Assembly: GCA_947311845.1 (NCBI GenBank)
Contig: CAMZMU010000063.1
Location: forward strand, 122,247,964-122,311,963
Length of the DNA stretch: 64,000 nucleotides
From: Poa pratensis
Lineage: Eukaryota > Streptophyta > Magnoliopsida > Poales > Poaceae
Reading direction: 5' to 3'
Shown piece after piece: positions 10,555 to 23,049 of this stretch. A program made the position numbers and the translations under genes. The number at the start of each line of letters is the position of its first letter. Position 1 is the first letter of the stretch. The notes under the pieces were generated by a model, which was not told the origin of the DNA, did not search any database, and saw only the letters and a program-made list of their open reading frames with translations.

Positions 10555-12126
10555 TGATACATCTCAAACATATCTATAATTTTTGATTGTTCCATGCTTG
10601 TTATATAACATTGCCACATGTTTTTATATCATTTTGGCATGATTTATGGAACTAACCTATTAACAAGATGCCCAGTGCCAGTTCCTATTTTCTGTTGTCT
10701 TTTTGTTTCAGAAAAGTTAGTCGGGGAAGTTTCTTCGAATCGCCTAAAAATTTACGAGAATTATTTTTACATGGAAACAAAGACTACGCCCAAAGGAGAC
10801 CTGCAGGGGGGCCCCACAGGCCCCAGACAACCCCAGGCGCGGTCAAAGCCTTGACCGTGGCTGGGGGCCACCTGGGCGCCTCGGGCGTCTCCCCGAGTTG
10901 CCCTTTCGCCTATAAATTGTCTTCGTCCCGAAAACCCTAGATACCCGATCATATTTTCCAGAAAAGTTCCGAGGCCGCCGCCGTCGCCAACCCTAGATCG
11001 GGAGGGTCCTGAAGCTCTTCTCGGCACCCTGTCGGAGGGGGAGATCGTCACCGGAGGCATCTACACCACCATGCATGCCTCCGAAGTGATGCGTGAGTAG
11101 TCTACCACGGGACTACGGGTCCATGGCAGTAGCTAGATGGTTGTCTCTTCTCCTTTGTGCTCCGTTGTTTAGATCTTATGAGCTGCCTAAATGATTAAGA
11201 TCATCTTTATGTAATGCTACATGTTGTGTTTGCGGGGATCCGATGAATTATGGAGTCATGACATTATTGTTCAGATTGTTTTTCACATGTTTTATTTATG
11301 ATCTTGCATGCTCTCCAATGCTTGTGGATGCTTTGGCCGAAGTAATTGCTTGTATCTTAGAGAGGGTATTTATGCTAGATAGTGGGTTCATGCCTCTCTT
11401 GTCTGAGCTCGAGTTGACAGAAACGATTAAGACTTGAGATGTGCTGTTGCTACTAGGGATAAAACAACAGTGTTTATTGCTTTATGTTGTTTACATTGCT
11501 TACATTACGCACCATGCTTATGGCAATTATCTGTTGCTTGCAATTTAATACTTTCGGGTGACAGGCTAGATATCGATCCCGGGGTGGATTATTAGTCATA
11601 GATGCAGTTGGATTACGGTCTATTTATTTTGTCATAATGCCCATATTAAATGAAACGGTGAACTTTGTGTCATGATAGTATTGTGTTGAGCCCATGTTTG
11701 TCAATTGCCTCGTTGTAATTTGTTTACCCAACATGTTTATCTTTTGGAGAGACCTCACTAGTGAACTGTGGACACCGGTCCTATTTTCCTATATTTTTTA
11801 CAACCGTTCTAATAACTTTTATTAGTCATTTGCTCGCTGGTCATTTTTGCTCTCATAATATTTTCCGCCATACGTTTAATCCTTTGTGTTCACCAAGCCG
11901 GAGAGATTGACAACCTCTCTGTTTCGTTGGGACAAAGTAGTTTGTTCGTGTGTGCGCATGTCCACGTCAATTATCGTAAACGGCGCCGTTGACACTTCTC
12001 TAAAGCCTTCTCCAAATCCTACTGGATTGAATACCTTGGTTTTGTAATCAAGGGAAAAGTTGCTGCTAAATTACATCAAACCTTATACTTGGGGTCTCCC
12101 AACGAACGTGCTATTCCACGCCATCA
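10555..12126 (+). repeat. 5' LTR
   Basis: A 1,572-bp LTR starting TG and ending CA. It aligns with 15960-16974 plus 19719-20139. Over the first ~270 aligned bases I count about 15 differences, nearly all substitutions. The TATA element TATAAATT lies at 10911-10918 and its equivalent at 16183-16190, just before AAACCCTAG-type leader sequence. Confidence 0.88.
10911..10918 (+). promoter_or_regulatory. LTR TATA box
   Basis: TATAAATT in a GC-rich context, conserved at the same place in the 3' LTR (16183-16190). It is probably the U3 promoter driving the element's RNA. Confidence 0.6.
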
Positions 12127-12137
12127 AGCAAGTTTTC

Positions 12138-12154
12138 TGGCGCTGTTGTCGGAG
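12138..12154 (+). other. Primer binding site, tRNA-Asp type, decayed
   Basis: TGGCGCTGTTGTCGGAG lies 11 bases after the 5' LTR. It matches the complement of the plant tRNA-Asp 3' end (TGGCGCCGTTGCCGGGG) except for three transitions, all C to T or G to A. Confidence 0.8.
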
Positions 12155-12598
12155 ATTTGGAAGCTTCAGCGAGGGGAGTTTCGCACATCCTTTCACTCTA
12201 TTTTGTTATTGTCTTTCTTAGTAAATTTTTTGTTAGTCTTGTTTTGCTTTTCGTTTGCCTTAAAACTCAATAACACAAAAAATTAAAAATTCCAGCACTA
12301 GTCTTTTTTATCGTTTTGCTTGATATTATGTCTAGTTCTTTACTTGCTATCAATGGTTACTTTGTTTGAGACTAGATCATATTGACAAGGTGGGTTCACA
12401 GAGGAACAACAAAATTATTATAAGGAATACCGCTTGTCTCAAAAAGGGAAAGACTTATGGGCACGAATAAATAAATTGAATAGTCTTGCTAAAGTTTTTT
12501 GCTCTACATATGATGAATCCTGGTGCTTCAATGAATCTTTTTGCTGTAGGAGGCATAAACACCTGCCTTTCCAATGTAATTATAATGATAATTAAATA

Positions 12599-13575
12599 TT
12601 GGCTTCTTATGCTAAAAGAAACTATGATTTTGATAATCTTGAACAAATTAAAGAATTTGTTGTTTTTATGGGTGCCTATGAAATTACTTCTGTGATTAAA
12701 GATATTGATGATGCTTCTTACAAATCTATTTTTTTTGTTATACTTGGATATTGCCTTGAGTACTACAATGATAATTCTTATATTACTGAATATCTTGAGA
12801 GAACTTATGCTCCAAAAGGAGAGACCGATGCCTTGCAGGATCCTGTAGAAGAAGAAAGTGCTGAAACTGAGATCTCGTTAGATGAAAAGAGGAGGAGAGT
12901 GAAGTACAAAAGGAGGATCTACCTTCTAATGATAGTAACTCTTCAACTCATACATTATTTGATTACCCTCCATGCTTACCAAAGGAGGATGAATGCTATG
13001 TTCCTATGGATTCTCTTGAAATATCTCTTTTTGATAAAATTGATGCTTGCTACACTTATGACCACGATTCCCCTATTAAACAACACCCAAAACTCAAGGA
13101 AACAAAAATCAAACTGAAAGTAAAAATAATGTGTCCTACGGTTGTTTATGATGATTTATGCTATGAAGTTGGTGATGGTCCTATGTTACTTGATGATATT
13201 CATACTACCGAAAAGGGGATTGGAAAGGTTAATTTTGATCCCAGTATTTTGGAGCTTAATAAAAATTATGTGTTTGTAGATCGTGAAAAGCATGCTTTAT
13301 GTGATAGTTATATTGTTGTGTTTGTTCATGATGCTACTGAAAATTATTTTGAGAGAGGGAAATATGATTGTAGAAGTTGTCATGTCACTAAAACATCTCT
13401 CTTTATGTTGAAAATTTTGCGATTGTTCTTGTTTTATCTTTCTCTGCTTGTCACTATGTTCTTCATGGATTTATTTGTTTACAAGATTCCTATGCATGGG
13501 AAGTGGGTTAGACTTAAATGTGCTTCATATTTGCTTCTTGATGCTCTCTTATATGTTCAACTCTTATTCCTATGA
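12599..13575 (+). pseudogene. Internal open frames of the LTR element, function unknown
   Basis: Two overlapping frames of 172 and 189 residues (12599-13117 and 13006-13575) share a region in different frames, consistent with a frameshift in one longer coding sequence. I recognise no retroviral-type domain. The proteins are rich in D, E, K and I, with a hydrophobic C-terminus. Such frames are typical of non-autonomous grass LTR elements. No function is inferred. Confidence 0.4.
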
Positions 13576-16500
13576 GAGCATCATTAAAATCTTCTTGCCT
13601 AGCTTAAAGGCGTTAAAGAAAAGCGCTTATGGGAGACAACACATTTTATTTTCGCCTACTGTTTTGTGTTTGTTTTTTTAGTGTTGTTGCCTCTGTAGCA
13701 ACTCCCTTGTATCCTTTTTGTTTTGATTTTTGTGCCAAGAATAGCCTTTAATGGGAGGAAATTATAAAATTTGAGTTGCTGCGCAGAAACAGATTTCTGT
13801 CCGTCACCGTATGGAATTCTAAAAAATCACATAACGTGATCTGTATCTGAAAATGTTTGACAGAAAGCATCTGGGTTTTTTTCTAACTTTCATTAGTTTT
13901 AAGTTTTCTTATTCGAGGTGTCCCAGCAGCCCGAAAAAAGCATCTTTACGTTATGTTCTGTTTTTGACAGATTCTGTCTTTGTTTTTTCATTGCTTCTTT
14001 TACGAGCAAAGTGGAGTACTTTTATCCACGGAACATCACTGAAACCTTTGTGGCAGTAGCCAATGTTTAGGAACAAGTTTATGCAATGTGCCAAATGGGA
14101 ATTGAAGATGGATTATTTTGTTCGAGAACTAACCCCTCTAATCAGTTTGTGAGAAGTTTTGTGTGAAGGAATTTTTCAAGTGTTGAGAGAACGAGGTGAT
14201 GAAAGAAGATCAAGAAGGGATTAAAGTTCAAGCTTGGGGAGGCTCCCCTGGACCTCCACTAAATATTCAAGAAGTCTCAAGCATCTAAGCTTGGGCATCC
14301 CCTTCTTCATCGATAATTAATCAGGTCGATCCCATGAAACTATATTTTTATTCCTTTACATAATATGTGCTGTTCTTGGAGCATCGTTTGTGTTTTGCTT
14401 TCAGTTTTGTTTTGTTTTGTTTGCTGGTCATTTTCAATAATGGATCCTTGCATTCTTGTGTGGGAGAGAGACACGCTCCGCTTTTTCATAAAACACTCAT
14501 GTTCTTCACTTATATGTGTAGAGTGTTTAGCCTTTTATTAATTTAGGTTCTAGCTCTTGTTTTTCATGTATCAATTGTTCAGAGCTATTAGTTTTTTTTA
14601 GTTAGGAAGTGCTCTCTTGTGTTTCATGCGTATTTTCTTAAAGAGTTGTTTCAAATAAGTTGATTGGTGTTTGGTTGAAAAGGAAACTATCATGTAGGAA
14701 GTGGTAAAAGAAAGAAGTTTACATAATCTTGTAGGCCATTGTCTTGAATAATTTGATGCTTGTCAATTGTCTTGAGAGATGAATTAGATTAAATGTTTAA
14801 ACTTGTGGATCATTTACTTAAGAATGGAATAGTGGAGAAATACCGTAAAGCTTTAAATTATGACACTTGTTTTGATTTGTATTTTCTCAAGGTCTAGATA
14901 TTCTTTTTGTAAAAGCATGTTTGGTTGACAAGGAAGACGGTATGAGGTCTAATGGTTATGCTTAATGTATATCTTGTGGTCATTCGTGTATTGGGTTGAT
15001 GATATGTGTTTTCTTGACACCTTGCTAAGCCAAAAACTCTGTACTGAGAGGGAATGCTTCTCGTGCATCCAAATCCTTGAGCCAAATATCCATGCCATTT
15101 GTGTCCACCATACCTACCTACATGTGGTATTTCCTAGCCACTCCAAGTAAATTTTTCGTGTGCTACCTTTAAAATTTCAAAATGTTATTACTCCTGTTTT
15201 GTGCCACTGCTTCCAAGCTCATGAGGACGTAGTAGTTGGGTTTGATATCTTCCATGCTAAATAAGTTATCCAAGAACTTGTATGCTTCATCTACTTGTCC
15301 ATTAATTTTGCAAAAAGAGCTGGCAGCGGGGTGCCCAGCCCCATTAAAGATAAATTACAACTTTCACCAATAAAACTCTCCTCACATTTTGTTCATGAGA
15401 ATTCAGTAAAACATCTGCATGTGTAAACAAAAGAGATGGAGGAATGGTCTGTTTGCTGCATAAATAACGTTCCTCATGGGAGCCGCTCTTAAAATTTATT
15501 TGGTATGGAAGATATCAAGAACTCTATTGCCATTCATTGACCATAGTATACACCACTCTAAAAAGAAATATTTTTATGTCTCTATATGCTTTCAAAAACC
15601 AAAAAACCCTAGAACACGATTAATCTCTGCTTCCCTCTGCGAAGGGTCTTTCTTTTACATTTATGTTGAGTCAGTTTTCTTTTCCAATCTTTATCTCTCA
15701 AGCAAACACATAGTATCAATTTTGGTACAAGTCTACTACATTTTATCTTTACGTTTAACTGTGAAAACTTTTATATTGACATTATCCAGTGATAAGTATG
15801 TTACAAGTTGAAGCTTTGGCTGAAAACGTTTTTCAAAATTATATTGCTTTGTGAGCTATCAAGTATGACGAGTTTTATAATTTTAAAGTCTCCAAAGTAC
15901 TATTCATGAAAAGTTCTTGCTTAGATGTTATACATGGTTAATCATTGTTTAGTTCATGTTTTCTGTTGTCCTTTTGTTTCAGAAAAGTTAGTCGGGGAAG
16001 TTTCTCCGAATCGCCTAAAAATTTATGGGAATTATTTTTACATGGAAACAAAGACTGCGCCCGAAGGAGAACTGCAGGGGGGCCCCACAGGCCCCAGACG
16101 ACCCCCAGGCGCGGTTAAAGCCTTGACCGCGGCTGGGGCCCACCTGGGCGCCTCGGGCGTCTCCCCGAGTTGCCCTTTCGCCTATAAATTGCCTTCGTCC
16201 CGAAAACACTCGATACCCGATCATATTTTCCAGAAAAGTTCCGAGGCCACCGCCGTCGCCAACCCTAGATCGGGAGGGTCCTGAAACTCTTCCCGGCACC
16301 CTGCCGGAAGGGGAAATCATCACCAGAGGCATCTACACCACCATGCCTGCCTCCCGAGTGATGCGTGAGTAGTCCACCACGGGACTACGGTTTCATGGTA
16401 GTAGCTAGATGGTTGTCTCTTCTCCTCTGTGCTCCGTTGTTTAGATCTTATGAGCTGCCTACATGATTAAGATCATCTTTATGTAATGCTACATGTTGTG

Positions 16501-16974
16501 TTTGCGGGGATCCGATGAATTATGGAGTCATGACATTATTGTTCAGATTATTTATTCATATGTTTTATTTATGATCTTGCATGCTCTTCGATGCTTATAG
16601 ATGCTTTGGCCGAAGTAATTGCTTGTATCTTAGAGAGGGTATTCATGCTAGATAGTGGGTTCATTCCTCTCTTGTCTGAGCTCGAGTTGACAGAAACGAT
16701 TAAGACTTGAGATGTGTTGTTGCTACTAGGGATAAAACAGCGGTGTTTATTGCTTTATATTGTTTACATTGCTTACATTACACACCATTCTTATTGCAAT
16801 TATCTGTTGCTTGCAACTTAATACTTTCGGGTGGGCTGGAAATCGATCCCGGGGTGGATTATTAGTCATAGATGCGGTTGGATAACGGTCTATTTATTTT
16901 GTCGTAATGCCCATATTAAACGAAACGGTGAACTTTGTATCATGATAGTATTGTCTTGCGCCCATGTTTGTCAA

Positions 16975-19718
16975 CTAGATCATTTAGGCGCGCGTTGCCG
17001 CGCCCATCCATTTTTTCAATAAAACGGTAGAAATTTATAAATGTTTTGAAGCATGAAGCATGAAAGAAAGATATTATAGGCGGTACAAATATATAATGAG
17101 GGGATTCTAAAGGTATCATCACATATTGGTTCTAACACATATATTGGGATGAAATCAAATATTTTTTGTACGATGGAATTACTCTAACTTCAAAGGGCTT
17201 GTCATCAGAATGTAAATAATACTGGCCATGAGCCACATTTATCCTATGTATTGTCAAGTTCAACTATGGTCCTTTCATAACCCTAACAAATCATGTGGAA
17301 TATTATTACAGTAGTACATTGTACACCTAAGGACAATGAGTCAATCCTAGATTTCTTAAGTAAGCACAATGAGTCAATCCCAGATTTGATACCACATAAT
17401 ATAGATGCCTTTCCTAAATCATGGCATGGTAAATTTCAGTGCAGTGCTAACCAACAACAGTAAGATGAGAACAGACACTCTGAATTGAGAACGAAGAATT
17501 TCCATTGTTCAAGGTACTCACAACTTGTGTGATATCTCTTCGGGTTGTCTTCTGACACTGCATTCCTCTTATAGACAATCTCCTCAACTGTCTATATTTA
17601 AGCTCTACTTTTGTATTAAGAACAGTCGTAAGATTGGACATCAGCTGGGCTAATATTTAAACAGGAGATGGATCTGTTGCCCAGCACACATCTTCCCCTT
17701 GCCCTTCTTGTGCTTGCCATCCCCTGTCCAGTTTTGGCTTAACCGAGGCCACCCTCTTCCTACACATATTTTGGTTTCATCAAATAAACAACATCATCAA
17801 TGAACTTCATTTTGTGTTAAACAAACCTGCACCTGGGTTGCTCTTTCAAGTCCGTCATCTTCAAGCTTGGATGATCTTGGTATATTCCACAGGGAACAAA
17901 TCAAGTTAACAATTTTTGCAGAGACTGTGGGACTTGAGTATAGCATGCTTCATTACTTGATCTGTTTTAACTTCACACATATAAACATATTTATACCCTT
18001 TCAAATTCACTTATCCAACGCAAAGTTGTCTAAAATCTTGAGACAAACCTGAATCATTGGAGCCACAATTAGTCTTCCTACCTGGAACAACAATGAAAAT
18101 ACCAGTTGAAGAAATATGAACATAGCGAACAGCCAAATTAATCTGTTCACTCAAGGATTCATGGGAGCAGGATGCAAGGAAGGGAGGGGGGATGTAATTA
18201 TGCAAGGCAGTAGTCTAAGTAGAGTTACCAAATAATCTGAATCGCTCTTTTTCTATTCTTAGCTGAACATCTCTTATATCTGAACGCTAGTATAAGCCGT
18301 ACAAAATAAGGTTTGGATATTTCCCTTTTCTTAGATTAACATCGGACTTGTTTTGGAGTGGGTAATTAGTATATGCCTAGATAGATAGGTAAACAAAACA
18401 AATGTAACTAAATGCAAATTTACAGAAGAAAAATAAAGCAGCTGCGTGCTCCCAAAATACAAAAACAATCTTAAAACACCAATCTTGATGGAAGTAAGTA
18501 AATTCATTTAGCGAAGAAACTCCTTTTCCCTAGGCAAATTCTTATCGATATTATTACGAATCGAATTGATGAACTTATGATGTACATATAAACTACGAGG
18601 CTACAAAACTTTGCAATTTGCACACACTGAAAGATTTCTTGGGAAATTCTTGAAGACAAAGTACATTGCACACAATATAGTTACCTTTGTTTGAGAATTC
18701 TTGTCATCCCATCTGAAAAGAGGCGGTGTAGTCATCTCGCTTACGCCCTGCAAGAATAGAGGCATGCACTTTTCACGTAATTAAACTTGTTTCTACAAGA
18801 TAAAAATAGCAGTAGCCATTGACTTGACGTGTCCTTCATAAGTTATTGCAGCTAACACTATTCAAAACCAAAAAGACACATGCATCAAGCAAGTAGTATA
18901 GCAGATGTTTCAGATCAAGCCATATGCAGATTGAAGAATTTAACTTAATTAAGTACATACTACATAGCAGCTAACCAGTGACAATCCGCTGGAGGTTTTC
19001 TAGGAGAAGTCGGATAGGCAAACATGAGGATAATGGACTCGAGCTCAAAAAACTATCTGGATCTGCCACTCGCCCGCCCCCTCTACTCTTGGAACCTCTC
19101 TTCGGTGACAGCTGGAGCAGCGCCGCGGCAGTCTTGGACGACAGCGTGCAGGTTACATCGGTTGTGTCGTCGTCGCTGGGATCTCGCTGGGAGAATAACT
19201 CGTACGCCTGCTGGTCCGTGTAGAAGGACAAGTTCCCCACATACACCGGCAACGGCCCCTCGAGCCCCTCCTTCGTCCCAGGGAACCGCCTATCCATGTG
19301 CACTGACAGCATACTCGGGTCCTGGAAAAGCAAAGATCCATGCCGTTTCAGCGGAGAGGCAGGGAAAATCGAAGCCTTGGTTTGGGTTCGGGGGGATCCA
19401 TACCTTGAAGGACACCACGGATGCGGCGACCGCGCGAAGTAGAGTGGTGATGTTAGGGCTCGGGACTCGGGAGGCGCCGCGAAACAGGGAGAGAACGAGA
19501 GGAGGAGGCGAAAGGGGACGTCGAGCGAGAGAAGTTGTTCGATCTGGGTGTGCTTTTGCGTGTTAGAGCCCAAATCAACCACAACGGGCCAATTTGATGC
19601 CGAGAGTAGCGTCCCCTAGGGAATAAACGGTCTTGATTGAGCAGGGACAGCGATCGGACGCTACAAAACGGTGATGCCCTGAGAGAGCTCGTAGTTGTAT
19701 CGGTTGTAATATCCCTAA
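16975..19718 (-). mobile_element. Non-autonomous Helitron carrying a gene fragment
   Basis: A 2,744-bp insertion placed exactly between A and T of the LTR sequence GTCAA/TTGCC, with no target duplication, as Helitrons do. Its 3' end (minus strand, at 16975) is a GC-rich hairpin, GGCGCG-GCAACG-CGCGCC, then eight bases and CTAG, the classic Helitron 3' end. The 5' end reads TTAGGGATATTAC rather than TC. It lacks Rep/helicase coding capacity. It carries a CBP20 fragment at 19190-19424. Confidence 0.85.
19190..19424 (-). pseudogene. Captured fragment of nuclear cap-binding protein subunit 2 (CBP20)
   Basis: On the Helitron's strand, a short exon ending SFK with a GT donor (19404/19403) is followed by an intron and an exon starting at 19321. 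That exon reads DPSMLSVHMDRRFPGT and then VYVGNLSFYTDQQAYELFS. These match the N-terminus and RNP2 strand of CBP20, which binds the 5' cap of nuclear RNA with CBP80. Intact CBP20 has about 10 more residues between DRRF and VYVGN; here that spacer is shortened. After ELFS the homology stops and RNP1 is absent. It is a transduplicated fragment with no function expected. Confidence 0.7.
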
Positions 19719-20203
19719 TTGCCTCGATGTAATTTGTTTACCAAACATGTTTATCTTTTGGAGAGACGCCACTAGTGAACTGTGGACCCCGGTCCTATTT
19801 TCCTATATTGCTTACAACCATTCTAATAGCTTTTACTAGTCATTTGCTCGCTGGTCATTTTTGCTCTCATAATATTTTCCGCCATACGTTTAATCCTTTG
19901 TGTTCAGCAAGCCGGAGAGATTGACAACCTCTATGTTTCGTTGGGACAAAATAGTTTGTTCGTGTGTGCGCAGATCCACGTCAATTATCGTAAACGGCGC
20001 CGTTGACACCTCTCTAAAGCCCTCTCCAAAACCTACGGGATTGAATATCTTGGTTTTGTAATCAAGAAAAACTTGCTACTAAATTACATCAAACCTTACA
20101 CTTGGGGTCTCCCAACGAACGTGCTATTCCATGCCATCAATTTACAGCTTTGGATGAGTGCTCTATCAACTCAACAAGAGGACAAGTGGACGATTTTTAT
20201 TTA

Positions 20204-21816
20204 TTAGCAAAGGTGCCCGTGCGTTGCAACGTGGGAAAAATTCTTATCGGATAGACGTATAATCATGTTAGACGTATAATGATGTTTTTTTGCCGAACCA
20301 CAATCATGGTCTACCTTTGCACAAAACACCATAGTATGAGGTAATTAGTCGCAAAGAACTCAAATTTTGTCATTAACAATGTTAACCTGAATTGGGCACG
20401 TTAGGCTTACCTGCAGGGGTCCTACCTGCAGTACCAACGTGGCAGCCCCACCCAGTTGCCGTTTTTTCCCACGGGCGCACTCGCGCGCTTGTTCGTCTTC
20501 TTGGTCGGCAAATTTCCTGGGGCTTTGCTGCAGCGCCCGAGAGCTGAAGCGACGGGTGTAAGTTGTGATTGGTGCGCTTCAGGCCTTGGACGAGCCACCC
20601 CGCGGAGAACTGGATGCCGTCGGCGATGCCATTCTAGAGCGATGTTTATTTTCCAGGTATGATCTACTATCTCGCTCACTGATTTCTCTGATAAGCTCAA
20701 CACACACATGGTGGATAAAGACACGGATAACGAAACACAGTCACAGGGATAAAAAAAAATATAAGTTTTGCACCTAGAGAGCCTGCCACGATCTTTGCTT
20801 TTATTCCATCGCATAACTTAAAAGAACGGAAAGCCTGCCACGATCCATTATTTGCGAGCTTAGATCTATAGGTTATGGCTCATGCAGTCGACATGCAGAA
20901 CAAGAACAACACACCCGACCCAAGTACACGTATTTAGCTACCGAAGAAAATAAGAACCAACTGAAGCAAAAACTGCCGATACTAACAATTGCTTCCTGGT
21001 ACCACGATCGACTCAGCTAGCTCGCCGACCGGAAGCAGCCATGTCGTGCGTCATCGCCAAAGCTTACACTCCCATCGATTCCCACCACAGCGGCGAGTCA
21101 TAAGAGGGACCGCAAGCGGGCGGCCAGCCCGAGTGTATACGGCGCAGAAACGCCGTCCAATCCAAGTAGTGGACTCGTGCGGGCAGCAGCATCCCGTTCC
21201 AGTCACCGGCGCGCGAGGTTCGCTACGCGGTCGACCACGCGCTCACGGTCACGGTCCTCCTTGCCTCCCGCCGCCGTGCGTGTCCTCGCCCGCCCCGGCA
21301 CACTTTGATTAGTTCGGCCGGCCGCTAATCTAGCCGCATGCCCGCTCTCTGCTGCAGGATCGTTCAATGTGGAGGGCAGCAACAACTACAACTGCCTATT
21401 CCCAGAATATGTGACGGGAGGTAGCAGGGACAGCCGCGAAGTGAGCCGTGCCTAGGCTGTCGGCGAACAGGCTGCTTGCCGGCGACGAGCAGGGCTGGTC
21501 GCTCCCATACCGCCATACGGATCCCTAGATTTAGATCGTAAGCTCGGATAGATTTGCAGCCCAATCGATCGATCCCATATGTAAAGGCTGAGAGAAGGAA
21601 AGAAGAGGCCGACTCGGGTTTGGTTGGGATACTCTAGCTTGGATTGGTCTCTTGATGCACCTGTGTGTACGATGGATGTTGCGATTTTTCGAAACGTTTT
21701 TTTTTTTCACTTACGAGTGGCATGGTGGGTAATTTACGTCAACTTTAGGGGTAGTTTGAACGACGTACGAGAAGAAGCCTTAATGGTTTTATTATTAGGT
21801 ATAGATTAGGTATAGA
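20204..21816 (-). mobile_element. Second non-autonomous Helitron
   Basis: On the minus strand it starts TCTATACCTAATCTATACC at 21816. It ends with a palindromic CGTTGCAACG-containing hairpin, then GCACCTTTG and CTAA at 20207-20204. It is inserted between A and T with no target duplication. A start of this TCTATACCTAATA type is common in grass Helitrons. Length is 1,613 bp with no helicase. A coding-like stretch at 20575-20655 (+) reads LDEPPRGELDAVGDAILERC and ends at a GT donor; it may be a captured exon that I cannot assign. Confidence 0.75.
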
Positions 21817-22806
21817 TAAGACAGCAAAGAGGCGAATTGTGATATGTGATTGTATTTGCTTACGGACACACACTTATCAGGAATTCCTAATGACAATTGT
21901 ATTTGATGTACTATGTGAATTAAAAGAAAGAAAAAATGCATAATTTGGAACTACATTTAATCCCACCATACAAATTCTTCTCACTCTCCCAGTCTTCCAT
22001 GGTTAGATTTTTGCACACAGGTAAGTAATAATCGTATTATTATTGAAGAGACTGTGATCAAATACTGAGTGTTATGGCTTTTGGAAATTCTACACTACTT
22101 GATCGATCACTGTGGTGAAAGAAGATAGTAATAATAACTAGAGTTGTTGTGATTGGAGTTATGGTAATGCAATTGATCATGACTTGGTCGTAATAATTAT
22201 AACTTATTTATCTTAAACATATTTACTTTTGTATAAATTCTTTGTCAATCAATTTCTTTAATAAATAAATTATTTATTATAACTAGCAAAAACATAACGA
22301 TGATGTTAATTGTGAAGATGCATCATTTTTTATTTGGATTACAACATCTATGACTGCTAATACTATTTTGCAAAATCGAACCATCTTGTAACCATAGTCA
22401 TATTTGGTTTTAACACATTTTTGAGACATTTTCTGTTAAGAACATATTTAGTTTAGTTGAATCTGTTTAAATATGAGTAAAATAAAGAAAGACAACCAAT
22501 TAATTTGGATGCATTGTATTGTATTTACATGTGTAACGATTTTAGTATCCAGAAATATGTTGGTAAAGAGCTCACGTGTGCCTATCCAACAAAACGTCTT
22601 ATTGACTAGTGCTTCTACTAAGTATCTTTTATGTGAAGTTTCTTTTTCTTAAAATCTCCCAAACATATCTACATTTGGACTACATTAAAACATATATGGC
22701 TTGTTATTTTCCCGAAGCTTCTTGACCTAACAAATAACTATTGTATTATAAACATTTGTTTTGGCAACTAAAACAAAAGTTTATCACAGCCAAGAGAAAA
22801 GAGTCC
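21817..22806 (+). repeat. Backbone unit, copy B, AT-rich 5' part
   Basis: It aligns with 5050-5760 and, more weakly, with 56060-56660. Anchors are CATGACTTGGTC, CATAACGATGATG, GCAAAATCGAACCAT and AACATATTTAGTTTAGTTGA. I see no gene. Confidence 0.6.
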
Positions 22807-23049
22807 ATGTAAATGTCGATTTGATGGGTACGCTAAATTACACAATAGTGCAAGAAAGGTGGACATTCGCTTAAGTGTATTGATGACGAGGACGCGAGGT
22901 GGAGAGGATACATGTATTGGTTCAAACGATGATTGAATTGCTCAAACGACATGTGAGGAATACATTATGCGTCCCATGCTTGCAGTCGGCGCACCAATGC
23001 TGGATGTGATGTTTAATTAACGAACCAATGAGGAATACATTAATTGGAC

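Larger units (their letters stand above)
10555..20139 (+). mobile_element. Non-autonomous Gypsy-like LTR retrotransposon with nested Helitron
   Basis: The left LTR begins TGATACATCTC and the right LTR ends GCCATCA. They are flanked by a perfect 5-bp target duplication ATTTA (10550-10554 and 20140-20144). A tRNA-Asp-type primer binding site follows the left LTR after 11 bases. The internal region (12127 to about 15957) has no gag, protease, reverse transcriptase or integrase that I can recognise, only AT-rich decayed open frames. It is therefore a non-autonomous derivative that must have been mobilised in trans. The 3' LTR lacks its first ~130 bp together with the expected polypurine tract, and a 2.7-kb Helitron sits inside it. 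The LTR start and the tRNA-Asp site suggest a Triticeae Gypsy lineage, but I do not assign a family name. Confidence 0.9.
15960..20139 (+). repeat. 3' LTR, 5'-truncated and interrupted
   Basis: It aligns to the 5' LTR only from TTTTCTGTTGTC (about 10688) onward, so the first ~130 bp of the LTR are missing. The match breaks at A16974 and resumes at T19719, on either side of the Helitron. The LTR ends at 20139. Confidence 0.85.

Noticed and set aside
10555..20139. An autonomous retrotransposon
   Set aside because: No gag, protease, reverse transcriptase or integrase motif is found in any frame of the internal region.
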